In this document: in pieces, positions 24,160 to 34,144 of the stretch | Layout of the letters: every line of letters begins with the position of its first letter | Position numbering within the stretch: the stretch's first letter is position 1 | Assembly (NCBI GenBank): GCA_900660155.1 | Contig: CABFPE010000004.1 | Location: forward strand, 181,765-222,381 | Length of the DNA: 40,617 nucleotides | DNA from: Hofstenia miamia | Taxonomy: Eukaryota > Xenacoelomorpha > Acoela > Hofsteniidae | Reading direction: 5' to 3' | The notes under the pieces: model-generated | Databases searched by the model: none | What the model was told of the DNA's origin: nothing | What the model saw: only the letters and a program-made list of their open reading frames with translations | Position numbers and translations under genes: made by a program

Positions 24160-24848
24160 TCATAAATGAAACAGTAGCATCTCCTTTTTCCAAAATGGCA
24201 AGTCTGGCCATCCAAGCTCTGCATTGTACCTAACAAACAACACTTTCTCTACAAACTCAGATGAAAGATTGGCACAATGAGCTGTGTGTACATTCTTGTG
24301 ATGACTGAATGCTCTTTTGACTACTGCTTCAGATGTTGGTATCTTGTTCAATAAGTGGTTTCTGTAGACATTCAGCATTTGGGTAAGCTTGTGGACAGTT
24401 CCCATAATAATGTCTAAATAAAATTTTTCAAGTGTATCATCAATTTGAGGGCTGCTGTCTTTTGCCCAAGATATTGTGGGCTCAATTTTTTCAAAACTAG
24501 ATCTTTCTATTTCACCACTAATAAGGGCAAGCAAAACAGTAACACTATTCTCAATCCATGACATTTAATCTTGAATACACAAATGTACCTTATCATGTCC
24601 CAGCTCCCAGCTACTATTTGCAACAGAAAGTAACTGTTTGCAGAGATCTTGCCAGTTACTACTGTTTGCTTTTGCTTTGTTAATGGCACAATCATCACAT
24701 GATTAAGAATTGCTATGGCTTGCATCAAGAAAGCTAACTCATGTTTCTCATTGGCAGATTTCAACTTTTTAACAAGCTCTTTAATTTTGTATTTTATAAC
24801 CTGAAAGTCATCCAGAGGAATTTGTACAGACCATGAAGTGTGATGCAA
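24160..24848 (-). pseudogene. hAT transposase C-terminal relic
   Basis: Two overlapping minus-strand frames (24848-24507 and 24564-24160) represent one protein broken by a frameshift near 24560. The downstream frame contains TSEAVVKRAFSHHKNVHTA, then LSSEFVEKVLFVRYN. This is the pattern of the hAT C-terminal dimerisation region (family: S-x-x-V-E-R-x-F-S, a spacer, then L-x-x-x-x-x-E-x-L-x-F-L-x-x-N). The usual catalytic Asp/Glu blocks further upstream are not visible. No TIRs were found around it. It is CpG-free like its surroundings. A domesticated hAT-derived gene is possible but unlikely given the frameshift. Confidence 0.65.
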
Positions 24849-25685
24849 AATTATAATATTCTTTCATTTTTAGTTTTCAACAAATCTTACACTGATACAT
24901 GAATAAATTTGCTCATAATTTTGAGGAAAATCAATGATAATTAAAATATGAAGAAGTAGCAATGAAAATCAAGGATCCCTTGACCACTTTATAAACCAAG
25001 CAGAATAAGTTTTAAAACAGGAACCAAAAATATAAAAAATCTAGATTTTGAAGAAGCTCATCTATTTTCTTATGACTGACATGACAACTAATATAATAGG
25101 CTTTGCTGTGTTTGTTTTGTTTGTTTATAGTGTCAGTCCAAGGCAGCCCAGTGCCTAGAAAAATGAAATTATGTTTCATTTTAAAACATAGTTATTTTGA
25201 GCTCAAGAAGGTTGAAGTAGGCATTAGAAAGTGAAATTTTAATAATGTTTCCAAATCATAATGAAGTTGAGGTTTGTAGGATAGGATCTTAGTAGGATTG
25301 TTATGGTATACTTTTGATCACATTTATTCATTTATTCCACCTCTCTGGTAAGTTTTAAAGGTGTATGTTTCTAATGCTTCACCTATTTCCCCATATCCCA
25401 AACAATAGATTGAGTCTATCCATGTCCATGGCCTGCTGATTATAGACTAAAAAATTTTTATGTGACCTGCACAGAATTAAATATTTAAAATACCATTTGA
25501 ATGCAGTTTTTCTTACACAACTTAAAAGGCAAACAGAATTTGAATATAACCAATAATAAATGAAATACTCAGTTACAACTTTGAGAGTTTGAGAAAGTTT
25601 CAATAGTGTTGAAATGATCTTCATCTAATGTTTAGTTTCTTAATATATTAACCTTAAAATATATACAGAACATAAACTTTTTATG
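24849..25685. other. CpG-free non-coding stretch
   Basis: No recognised feature. The minus-strand frame 25624-25379 (81 residues) has no motif. Confidence 0.45.
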
Positions 25686-27028
25686 CATTTCAAGAATTTG
25701 CCAAAATGGTTAAGATAATCAAGCATGCATTTGTCAATATTTTAGTAAAATCATTAAAAAGGGCATACTATATACTGTTTGATAGAACAACACCAGGCAC
25801 AATTTATTTTCAGCTTTAAAAGTGTAGCTATAACATTGAATGGGATGTATATACAAAGTGAGCTATTTTTAGTAAGCCATATAGCTTGTTCAGTTTCTAT
25901 CCTATCTTCAAAATTGTAGCACTATTAAATTTTCATCAATAAATCCAAAAACAAACTTTTTTTTTGATTTTGAAGATTTTCAGGGCATTTGAAAAATTGG
26001 CCAGCTTTGAGGGATAGGTGATTGAAATGACATTTAATGTAATGGTTAAAAAGAGAAAGTTTGTCTCACAGTTCACAACACCTTTTACAGGCACAACACA
26101 CTATTGCATTAATTCTGAACACTTGTTTCTCAAAAGGTGTACTATTTCATGTTATTCCACCTTTGCAAGTGTGCTCAGTTTTTGATTGGCCTTTAGTTTT
26201 TAATCTTGCATACATATTGTTTAAGAGGAAGGTGGATTGAGGCAGTTTAGTCTGCCTTCTGATGAACAATTCTGATTGGGTAAATTGTAAATTTAGAGCT
26301 CAATGCCAAGCTGCTAAAAATTGAAATTACAAATTGTACTTACTGCTGTAATATTTNCATTTCAAGAATTTGCCAAAATGGTTAAGATAATCAAGCATGC
26401 ATTTGTCAATATTTTAGTAAAATCATTAAAAAGGGCATACTATATACTGTTTGATAGAACAACACCAGGCACAATTTATTTTCAGCTTTAAAAGTGTAGC
26501 TATAACATTGAATGGGATGTATATACAAAGTGAGCTATTTTTAGTAAGCCATATAGCTTGTTCAGTTTCTATCCTATCTTCAAAATTGTAGCACTATTAA
26601 ATTTTCATCAATAAATCCAAAAACAAACTTTTTTTTTGATTTTGAAGATTTTCAGGGCATTTGAAAAATTGGCCAGCTTTGAGGGATAGGTGATTGAAAT
26701 GACATTTAATGTAATGGTTAAAAAGAGAAAGTTTGTCTCACAGTTCACAACACCTTTTACAGGCACAACACACTATTGCATTAATTCTGAACACTTGTTT
26801 CTCAAAAGGTGTACTATTTCATGTTATTCCACCTTTGCAAGTGTGCTCAGTTTTTGATTGGCCTTTAGTTTTTAATCTTGCATACATATTGTTTAAGAGG
26901 AAGGTGGATTGAGGCAGTTTAGTCTGCCTTCTGATGAACAATTCTGATTGGGTAAATTGTAAATTTAGAGCTCAATGCCAAGCTGCTAAAAATTGAAATT
27001 ACAAATTGTACTTACTGCTGTAATATTT
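25686..27028. other. Exact 671-bp duplication around a single N (assembly artefact)
   Basis: 25686-26356 and 26358-27028 read identically (671 bp each) with one N at 26357 between them. Perfect identity, head-to-tail order and an N at the join indicate an unmerged contig overlap. The sequence has no recognised gene; it contains a small hairpin AGGCAG/CTGCCT (near 26244-26262 and again 672 bases later). Confidence 0.92.
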
Positions 27029-27194
27029 GTTTTTATTTGTTAATATTTTGCCATTTTAGATAAACTAGCTATCTACATGTACATTGTTTTTGTAATATCA
27101 TACTCTGTTTATTTAATTTAAAATTGGGGTAATGAATTAGTATTGATTGCCATTTAATATTGCATTTTTTCAAGGTGGATCAAGTCTACCTTTC

Positions 27195-27475
27195 CCACCC
27201 ATTACTGCTGCCACTGGTGTGATGAATGTGGTTTTTTCAATATCAGATTCTTACATCCTAAGTTGATGGTGGAGAATAGGTTAAATTGAGCTGCTCTGTG
27301 GAAGATAGGATTGATATGTAGTAACAGGTAAGCTTTTTGTTGTGATGTTGTTTAGCATGTGGAAGTCAATGCATTTACAGGATTTATCACTCTGTTTGAT
27401 AAAGACTATAGGAATGCATACAGAAATCTACTTTTTTGAATTATAACATTGTTGAGTTCCAAGATAGTGTGTGTA
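27195..27475 (-). pseudogene. Gypsy-type reverse transcriptase fragment (second LTR element)
   Basis: The minus-strand translation contains PIVFIKQSDKSCKCIDFHMLNNIT (positions about 27412-27340; key residues P-I-V, K, C-I-D-F, L-N). It matches the gypsy block SP-I-V-L-V-K-K-x-D-G-x-x-R-x-C-V-D-Y-R-x-L-N, and is followed by IEKTTFITP (about 27230), the family's EKTAF-x-TP. It is truncated at about 27195, before the catalytic YxDD, and contains stops. It lies about 1 kb downstream of gag remains on the same strand, so both probably belong to one element whose later pol domains are lost or displaced. Confidence 0.7.
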
Positions 27476-28430
27476 TAATTTACTTGCAAGTGTTGAGGCC
27501 CTCAGCATTATTATTGACAAATTTGTTTGTGTGATGCTTTATTGATCTTGTTTTCAACTTCTATTGCTTATTGAATGCTGATTTCAACATTATTGAACAT
27601 AGTGGCATTAGCTCTGAAGACATCATTGATGTTAAACATTTCTTGAGATGTTAGATGGTGGTGAGTGTCTTTAAATATTGTAGATATCAAAATATCAGAG
27701 TTGAAATTTTTCAACACATTGTCTATCACAAGTAGAGTTTTAGTTTTTTTACAAATTTTTCCAAAAGAGTATTGTAGATGATTAATTGATTTGGTTTAAT
27801 AGAAATGATTTTATTTTCTTTGTTAAGTATCACAATGTACATTGCAGGTTTTGTTCAGCAGTAACACTTTCTTAGGGTTTATTCCTTTCAGATGTTGGAT
27901 AAAAAATCTCCATTAGTAGTTTTGTTGCTTGTAATTGTCATGAGTTTCCAGTGGAAGGGGTCAACTCAGAGGTTTTCTAGTAGAGAGAACTCTGAAGATG
28001 CACTTTCCTTAGTTTTGAGAGAGACCTGTATGTTGCTGTGTTCTTTTATTGTTAGTGTTTTCATACTTTAGTTGATTAAGCAATTGTTTACAGTAAGAAA
28101 ATCTCTTCCTATCATCATCTAATAGGGTAGTTGTTGATTATGCATATCTGATTTCTTTAGTGTGTGCCATTATAGTGATAGAAGCTTCAGTCTGCATGGT
28201 TACACTAATGATTCTACCAGACATCAAGTTGCATTTTAACAGATTTGAAATGATCAAGATCTCTTCAGTACTGTTTTAGGTCAGTGCCCTCATTCATTTA
28301 AATTCATCAGCTAATATCTCCTCAGTGTCTTTAGCTGTATAGAAACCTTCATCTACACATAGTATATAGATTATGGCTTAAAGTTTGGTGCAATATGTCC
28401 TTATTCACTGCAAGTTTTGCTTTGGACTTT
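27476..28430 (-). pseudogene. Pol linker of the second LTR element, decayed
   Basis: Between the gag and reverse-transcriptase fragments the minus strand reads as protein in pieces (for example TSQEMFNINDVF near 27640, and LLLNKTCNVHC near 27855) broken by TGA/TAA stops. This is where protease and the N-terminal polymerase region should lie, but the protease DTG/DSG motif was not found. Confidence 0.4.
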
Positions 28431-28870
28431 TTCCAGGACAACAAGTGTTTTGTTGAGTAGAGGGCTTTTTGGTGAAAATCAAGGTTTCATAATGGGTGTA
28501 GAACTTATGTGTTCCACTTCTGTTTGGATTAAAGTGTTATATTCCATTGCCAGTTGGATGTTGACTCAATTTTTCATAAGAATATCAGTTGGATAGTTAA
28601 TGTTGAACTTAATTTCCAAACATCTTCTAAATGATGGTGCAATGCAAGATAGTATGTAGCTATAAAGGTCTTCTTTAAAGTAGTGACCTTCTTCTCAAGA
28701 GAGTTGAAGTAAGCAATTAACTCTGAGCATATATTCAGACAAGTTGTCATCCTTTACTTTGGTGTAAAGCATCATCTTGTATTGTTTCCTGGTGCTTTTT
28801 TTAGAGGCTGCATTAAGTTCTAATGTTAGTTTGTCATACTGTATTTTAGCATTAGTGTCAAGATCCATAT
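28431..28870 (-). pseudogene. Gag-like fragment, downstream part (second LTR element)
   Basis: The minus strand reads NAKIQYDKLTLELNAASKK, YKMMLYTKVKDDNLSEYML (about 28860-28730), then a stop and DLYSYILSCIAPSFRRCLE (about 28670-28615). Its features are alpha-helical, charged, LSEY-type helices and a P-S-F/L-R-block, as in the capsid region of retrotransposon Gag. Identification rests on this general character and on the reverse transcriptase downstream. The Tc1 element at 28876 cuts it from its upstream part at 30640-31191. Confidence 0.5.
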
Positions 28871-28875
28871 ATATA
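28806..28875. repeat. 70-bp flank of Tc1, copy 1
   Basis: These 70 bp, directly left of the Tc1 left end, recur at 30548-30617 beyond its truncated right end with about five mismatches. See copy 2. Confidence 0.85.
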
Positions 28876-30543
28876 CACCCCTGCTCAAAAGAAAAGTGCC
28901 CACCTGTAAAAAAACAACATTACAGTATTTACACTTATTTTATACATGCTTAAATAAAAATATTTATAGTAGATTAATTATTTATTAAAAAGTGGTGCAT
29001 TAGGAATACTTATTTAAGAAATTCAATGTATTTGTAAAAAATATTATTTAAAAGAAATATATGTAAGGAAGGAGAAACATTTATCAATATTTTGTGGTGC
29101 CTCCTTGGCTGCAATAACTGCTTGTAATCACATTAGCATTGAATTAATCAAACTCTGCAGCTCTTCTTGGGTTACATGGTTGAACTCACATTCTACTAAG
29201 CCTCTTAGCTCACCAAGCCCATGAATTTCCTGCTGTTCTAATCTCTGTTTATTCAGCAACCACACATATTCACATGGGTTTATATCAGGAGACAGAGGTA
29301 GCCAACACAAAACATTCAAATTATGCTCATTGATGAAATTTATAGTAGATTGACTTTTATGAGCAGGGGCATTGTTCTTTTGAAAGCTTAAGTCTTTTCC
29401 TGGTAGATTGAGTGGAATAAGCACCTCAGCTAAAATTTCTTGATAGGCTAAGCTGTTTTGTTTACCACAGTACACCTTGAACCCACAGATGCTACCTGCA
29501 CCAAATCCTCCCCACAAGTCAATTTTTCCACAACCAGAATGGACTGTAGACTTAGAATATCTCTGTAAGTCTCTTTGGCCATCTGTATGTCTTATGTAAT
29601 GCATTTGTTGAGATGGGATTAGATGCACCAGAGTCTTATCACTGAAAAAATCTTGCTCTAGTAATCAGGTCCCATCTGTTGGTATTCATGTACCCAATTC
29701 AGTCATAATTGCTTATGTCTATTAGTTAAAAGTTGTGTTTTCTTTGCAATTTGGCCTCAAAGCCCCATTTCATTCAGTCATCATAAAGCAATTTGCCTTG
29801 ATACATTTTGAATATGAGGTTGCCACTTTTGCCAGAGATCTCTTACAGTTAAATTAGGATTGGCAGTTGACAGACAATGTAGAATTCAATCCTGACAGGT
29901 GCTTGAGATCCTTGGGTAACCACTGCAATGTCAGTCCAAATGTTTGCCTGTTTCTACAAGTCAGTGATTTAGCCTTTTGATTGTAAATGGAGCAACACCA
30001 AATCATTAAGCCAAACTCCTTATTAATACACCCTTTTCTCAAAGTGTAGAAATTGATATTTACTGTTCAGCGGATAAACATAGCATTAAATTGTAAATTC
30101 TAATTTTTAATATCTTAGCATAGTTATTTTATAGCTTACTATTTTTGTTATTACTTATCACAGAAGTTTCTTTTGGTTTGTTATGACTAATCACAGAAGT
30201 TTCTTATATTATAGAAAATTTCAAAAACATCACATGCACATGTTAAATTCACCTTATCATTTTAAATTATTATGCTCAGCTAAAATGAATTGATTATAAT
30301 TATGAATCTAGTTGAAAAATGTGTTAATGCCAAAGGAAGAACAATGCTTATTTTATTTGGAAAATTTAATTATTATAATTTCTACAAAAATATGATTATG
30401 TTAGGTTTTTTTATATTGAGTGTTTAAAATAATTAAGAAGAGAATACTCAAATATTTAAGACAAGAGAATCAGATATATACTCATTTAAAATGCCTCATA
30501 AACAAAAGATACTATATTTACAGGTGGGTGCATTTCTTTTTTT
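28876..30543 (-). mobile_element. Tc1/mariner element, right end truncated
   Basis: The left end, next to TA at 28874-28875, reads CACCCCTGCTCAAAAGAAAA and continues GTGCCCACCTGTAAA. On the minus strand the right end reads AAAAGAAATGCACCCACCTG (complement of about 30522-30541), matching the left end's inner part. The outermost 10-12 bases of the right TIR are missing, replaced after a T-run by a copy of the left flank. The length of about 1.67 kb and a single internal transposase fit a full Tc1 element. It is inserted in the gag region of a gypsy-like element and is itself CpG-free. Confidence 0.8.
29128..30042 (-). pseudogene. Tc1-type DD34E transposase, inactivated
   Basis: Cut-and-paste transposase. 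The N-terminal DNA-binding part (30042-29854) and the catalytic part (29628-29128) lie in separate frames with stops in between. The catalytic part shows IDLWGGFGAGSICGF (family VWG-x-F), FQKNNAPAHKS (family F-QQD-NAP-x-H; the second catalytic Asp is Asn here), then LCWLPLSPDINPCEYVW with PD-x-NP and the final Glu. The D-to-N change plus frameshifts and stops make it dead. The order HTH then DDE on the minus strand agrees with the TIR positions. Confidence 0.88.
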
Positions 30544-30547
30544 TAAA

Positions 30548-30617
30548 GGCTGCATCCAGTTCTGATATTAGTTTGTCATACTGTATTTTAGCATTAGTGT
30601 GAAGATCCATATATATA
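30548..30617. repeat. 70-bp flank of Tc1, copy 2
   Basis: A diverged copy of 28806-28875 begins right after the T-run that ends the shortened Tc1 right TIR. It runs into a TA microsatellite (30609-30632). True target duplications of Tc1 are only TA, so this is a separate local duplication, probably from repair or a tandem repeat within gag. Confidence 0.85.
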
Positions 30618-30639
30618 TATATATATATATATATTTATT

Positions 30640-31191
30640 TATAAGAAGAGCACAATCTTTGTGGCATATTGGTAGCTGTGTGCTTCAATTTTCCTTGGTG
30701 TCACCTTGTTGTGATGTGTAAATTTGAAAGTGTACCAACCATTTAGAGAACATTTGTGCATTGGCACTAAGTTTGTTAGTGAAGTACTGTTGCATTTTCA
30801 GTAGTTTAATATTATGAGTTACAAGGTTATTGGGCAGCATAGATTTATTACTTTGATATTCAGATCAAAGACTTGTTGAGGAGTGGGTTCCTCTAGTATT
30901 TAAGAAATTTTTCTCATCAGTGCTTGAGACAGAGAGTTTATGGGTTTAAAGTGTTAGTGTGAGGTAATGACTAGAGGAGTGGAAAATTTGATTTCCTCCT
31001 TTAGCATTTGGAACTTACAATTGAAATGTGCTTCTTGGCATTCCATCATGTCTGTGATTTTATCTAGAAAGGCTTCTTCAGTGTGTTTGAGGGGGCTAGG
31101 TAGGGTTAGGGTTTGAGTGATTTGGTTTTCCAATGATCCAATTTGTCAGATTATTTGACAATGATTTGCATGAGTTGTGTTTTTGTCTGTA
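30640..31191 (-). pseudogene. Gag-like fragment, upstream part (second LTR element)
   Basis: From the ATG at 31191 (MTTDKNTTHANH) the minus strand reads as a helical, charged protein: IGSLENQITQTLTLPSP, HTEEAFLDKITDMMECQEAH, FQMLKEEIKFSTPL. A few TAA/TGA stops and one or two frame changes interrupt it down to about 30640, where a TA microsatellite and the Tc1 insertion interrupt it. N-terminal coiled-coil character followed by capsid-like helices is typical of gypsy Gag. No zinc knuckle was seen. Confidence 0.5.
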
Positions 31192-31564
31192 GTCATTTTT
31201 GCAACAAGTAACATCATAATGAAGGAGATAACTAAACAATAGAAATTCAATTAATTAGAGGTAAGCTGAAAAAAGAGTAACAGTCACTTATTGCCAAGTT
31301 GTTGTAATAAAAGTTGTTGAGATAGCAGAGAGAAAGTAATTGGTAACAGAGTTCTTCTGAATTTTCTTTAAAAATTGTGTAACCATTAATTACAACTAAG
31401 TTTAAGAAATAACAAGAGAAAACCTGAGCACTAGTTTCTTCTGACTTTTCTTTAGACTTGAAATAATATGTGGGTAACATTAATAGTATGAAAATTGTAA
31501 AGAATAATTAAGTTAGAGTATCTTCTACATGTTTGTTAAGTGTCTTTGGGTTACTATATAGCAT
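31192..31564 (-). other. Junction between two LTR elements; possible leader/LTR
   Basis: This lies between the integrase end of the first gypsy element and the gag start of the second, both on the minus strand. It should contain the 3' LTR of one and the 5' LTR of the other. A minus-strand TGTTACCC at 31479 could open an LTR, but no paired copy, primer-binding site or similarity to the LTR at 35475-35721 was found. The open frame 31480-31247 has no motif. Confidence 0.35.
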
Positions 31565-32353
31565 TATCATGAATTGTATTTTCTGTCAACCAATTGCAGC
31601 ACCTGTTTAGAAATTTGTCTAACCACTGCAATACCTGGACCAAAACATGGCTCCAATGAATTATTCTTGACTTGTTACATTAAATATGCAAACTTTGGAA
31701 AAGCTCCTTGAAAAGGATCAAACCAATCTGGCTGTTCAGGCCAGTCTTGAGATAAATTTGCATAAGCTCTGACTAAATATTGAAATTGAGATATATTGAT
31801 TGATTTATGCATAGATCTGTTAATGTGAAAAACTGCTTCATAAAGTCCCTTTGACCAGTTAGTGTTTTGACTATTAAGCCTATCCTTGATGGTTCTATGA
31901 ACTTGTTGAACAAAAGCATTGTTCTGGGATGGTATGGAGTTGAAAGTAACCTTCTAATTTCAAATTATTTTAATAATTTATTCCAAATAGTAGACACAAA
32001 CTGTCTTCCTTGATGAATTTTACTTGGCACACAAAACTGAAAAATCCACTCTTTTCCTAAAATATTTACTACTACTACTGAACTAATGATTAGCATGATC
32101 AATAATTGGAATTACAAACTGATATGGGCCAGATTTTGGCAACAGTCCCACAATATCCACTGGCATCACTTCTTTGGTTGAAGAGATGGAAATGTTGGCA
32201 AAGATCCTTGTTAGCAAGAAAACCATATGATTTTCCTTGATGACATATAATACAATTATTGAAAAACTCAGATATATGTTTTCTCATTGAAGAAAAAAAA
32301 TAACCTGCTTCCTTCAATACTTTAACTCTGAAATGATCATTGCTATGACACAC
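31565..32353 (-). pseudogene. Gypsy integrase
   Basis: Joins element cDNA to the host chromosome. The minus-strand frame 32353-32099 has the N-terminal zinc-binding motif: a His pair (CHSNDHF), then ISEFFNNCIICHQGKS, the C-x-x-C of HHCC fingers. After a frameshift the start of the catalytic core follows (KIWPISVCNSN and a parallel frame with the GP-x-P-x-SG-x-YQF-x-V block, near 32130). Further along, NNAFVQQVHRTIKDRL (about 31920; family N-x-x-V-E-R-x-H-R-x-L-K) shows Gln where the catalytic Glu is expected. GPGIAVVRQISKQVLQLVD (about 31640-31585) resembles the C-terminal GPF-x-V-x block. Several stops. Inactive. Confidence 0.8.
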
Positions 32354-32731
32354 CTTAATTATTTCCAGAATCTTTTTTCTTCTTTGATTTCTTGAGTTGC
32401 TGCAGCCACATGTTTCTCATGTTGTTGTGCAATATTTGGCAAAAGTTCATCAGCATTTCAATTAAATGCACTGTCACCAATGCTCACTAACCAACTATGT
32501 CTGTCAGTCACATTATTCTCCTTTCCCATTTGTTATTGTGTATTAAACTTGTAATCTTGTAACTCCAAGAAAGCTCTTGTCTGTCATTTGTTGTCTGGCT
32601 GCTTCTTCATTAAACCAACCAAAGATTGATGGTTGGTTAAAATGGAAAGTATGTGTGTCCCCAAAGCAATGATCTAAGATGTGATATTGCTTATACAATG
32701 CTAAAAATTCATGGTCAGTCACTGAATAATT

Positions 32732-32977
32732 TTATTTGGCTTTAGTAAGACATTTTATGGGACAATGATATTGTCTCAATATCATACCAATTTCTCTATT
32801 GTTTGCATCAACCTCCAAAATGAAGTCTTTATTGAATTTTGGATATTGTAACAAGGCATCTTGCTTGGTCCAGCAAAAAACCTTTTTGCTTTTCAATTTA
32901 TAAATAGGACTTAATAGTGCTGCATATTTCAGAACAAACCAACTAAAATACGAAACAAATCCACAGAACATGTTCAC
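32732..32977 (-). pseudogene. Gypsy RT thumb and RNase H start
   Basis: An 81-residue minus-strand frame reads FCGFVSYFSWFVLKYAALLS (family FLG-x-x-x-YYRRFI), then KKVFCWTKQDALLQYPKF (family F-x-W, then L-x-x-P), then FILEVDANNREIGMILRQ (family F-x-L-x-TDAS-x-x-G-x-G-x-VL-x-Q). The RNase H catalytic Asp is present in VDAN. It continues the upstream palm domain with a frameshift near 32985. Confidence 0.85.
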
Positions 32978-32984
32978 TTCAGCA

Positions 32985-33620
32985 TGATATGATGGTCAAG
33001 GCATTCTATTGAGTTTCTGCACCTTAGAAGAATTTGGTCTTATTCCATGCTTTCAAACTTGGAAGCCCAAATATATTACAGTATGAAATCTAAACAAAAC
33101 ACTTTTGAGGTTGTAACTTCAAACAAGCTCTCCAAAGATGGTAAAAACTGTAGCTAAATGTTCTATAAATGCTTTAATACAGTTATTATATCATCAATAT
33201 GTTGCAACAAACCCAATCCTCTGAACACTCATCACAACAACTTTTGAAAGGTTGCTGGGGAATGCATAGACCAAAGACCATTAATTGAAATTCAAATAGC
33301 TTGTTATTAACTTGGAATGCTTTTTAGGCTTATTTCATTCCATTAATGGTACTTGTTCTCATGACAACTAAATTGAGCATCTGTTTCACTTGCCTTGAAA
33401 TTTCAGTTTTTACTACCTGTGGCTGTTCAAAATGTGTTCCCCTACAAAGAGCCACATCTCCAGTTTCCATAACATGTTTAATTAATTTTGTTTTACCACA
33501 ATCAAACTCACTCTTTGCAAATATATCATTAAAGTTTCACAAATGTTTGTACAGCTGTGATTTCTGATTTGCATCTGACACCAGATTTATTTGTATTTCA
33601 CTCAATAAACAAATATTACT
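32985..33620 (-). pseudogene. Gypsy reverse transcriptase palm/fingers
   Basis: On the minus strand, LFEFQLMVFGLCIPQQPF (about 33300-33250) corresponds to the family block YEF-x-x-MPFGL-x-NAP-x-TFQ. IDDI (about 33197-33186) corresponds to the catalytic Y-x-DD. A thumb-proximal block follows in shifted frames (FIEHL, then L-K-x-x-x-KC; about 33170-33090). The upstream VDYR-x-LN block was not found in clean form. At least three frame changes and stops. The plus-strand frame at 33346-33567 is a shadow. Confidence 0.7.
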
Positions 33621-33879
33621 ATTTATGTCATTTTCAGTTCCTTGTACACAAACCTCATATGAGAAGTTGATTTTAATTTTCATTATAGATTATCCCTTCT
33701 GTGCCAATTTTTAAAGGATAGAGGGAACATCCTTAACCAAAATACAGCATAGCTTATATAGTTGATTATTCCATCAAATCAGCAAATCATTTATAGCATT
33801 CAGTTCAAGTTTTTAAATGATATTCTTGAACCAGACAATCCTACCTTTTCCATTCCCAATATATTACCTCATCCTGTAA

Positions 33880-33975
33880 CATATCCTGGAGTAATTAAAT
33901 TAATATTACTACCAGTACCCAGAAGTGCACTAACTACTTGATTTCCTACTTGAACAGGTTGAAAGTTATGTGACC
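33880..33975 (-). pseudogene. Gypsy retropepsin active-site region, Asp lost
   Basis: The minus-strand translation reads VSALLGTGSNINLITPGYV (about 33945-33885). Aspartic proteases of LTR elements have A-L-L/V-D-T/S-G-S/A followed by hydrophobic residues. Here the catalytic Asp is Gly (LLGTGS), one base from the active codon. With stops nearby, the enzyme is dead. It lies just downstream of the CCHC knuckle, as expected for gag-pol. Confidence 0.75.
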
Positions 33976-34019
33976 CAGCTTCACACACACTGACTACTTG
34001 TGAAACTGGGTGTCCATGT

Positions 34020-34135
34020 TTTTTGAACACCTTCTAGCAATATGACCCAATTCATTACAATTATAACATCTAATTATCTTCCAGCACTTTTTATTACAAT
34101 GCTCACCAGATGTTTTACATTTTTGGTGCATAACC
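34020..34135 (-). pseudogene. Gag nucleocapsid CCHC knuckle
   Basis: RCYNCNELGHIARRCSK on the minus strand (about 34071-34021) is a textbook C-x2-C-x4-H-x4-C RNA-binding knuckle. A cysteine-rich segment (HQKCKTSGEHCNKKC) precedes it and may be the relic of another finger. The next protease motif is about 70 bases downstream in a different frame. Confidence 0.85.
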
Positions 34136-34144
34136 ACAACCCAG

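Larger units (their letters stand above)
20306..33900. other. CpG desert over the transposon block
   Basis: Reading every line, I find CG only near 22626, 30070 and 32951 in about 13.6 kb, at a GC content of roughly one third. The flanks (before 20306 and beyond 34150) have CG at ordinary spacing. The block covers two gypsy-like elements, a Tc1 copy and a hAT relic. TG and CA are abundant, as expected if methylated CG was lost by deamination. The count is by eye and should be recomputed. Confidence 0.8.

Noticed and set aside
27640..27900. First thought to be an envelope-like segment of a retroelement
   Set aside because: A gypsy RT block was found just downstream on the same strand, so this is more likely the decayed protease/polymerase linker.
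20306..33900. Fungal-type RIP mutation as the cause of CpG loss
   Set aside because: The transposon families and PAN/TSP1-like exons point to an animal; RIP is known from fungi. Methylation decay is a simpler explanation.
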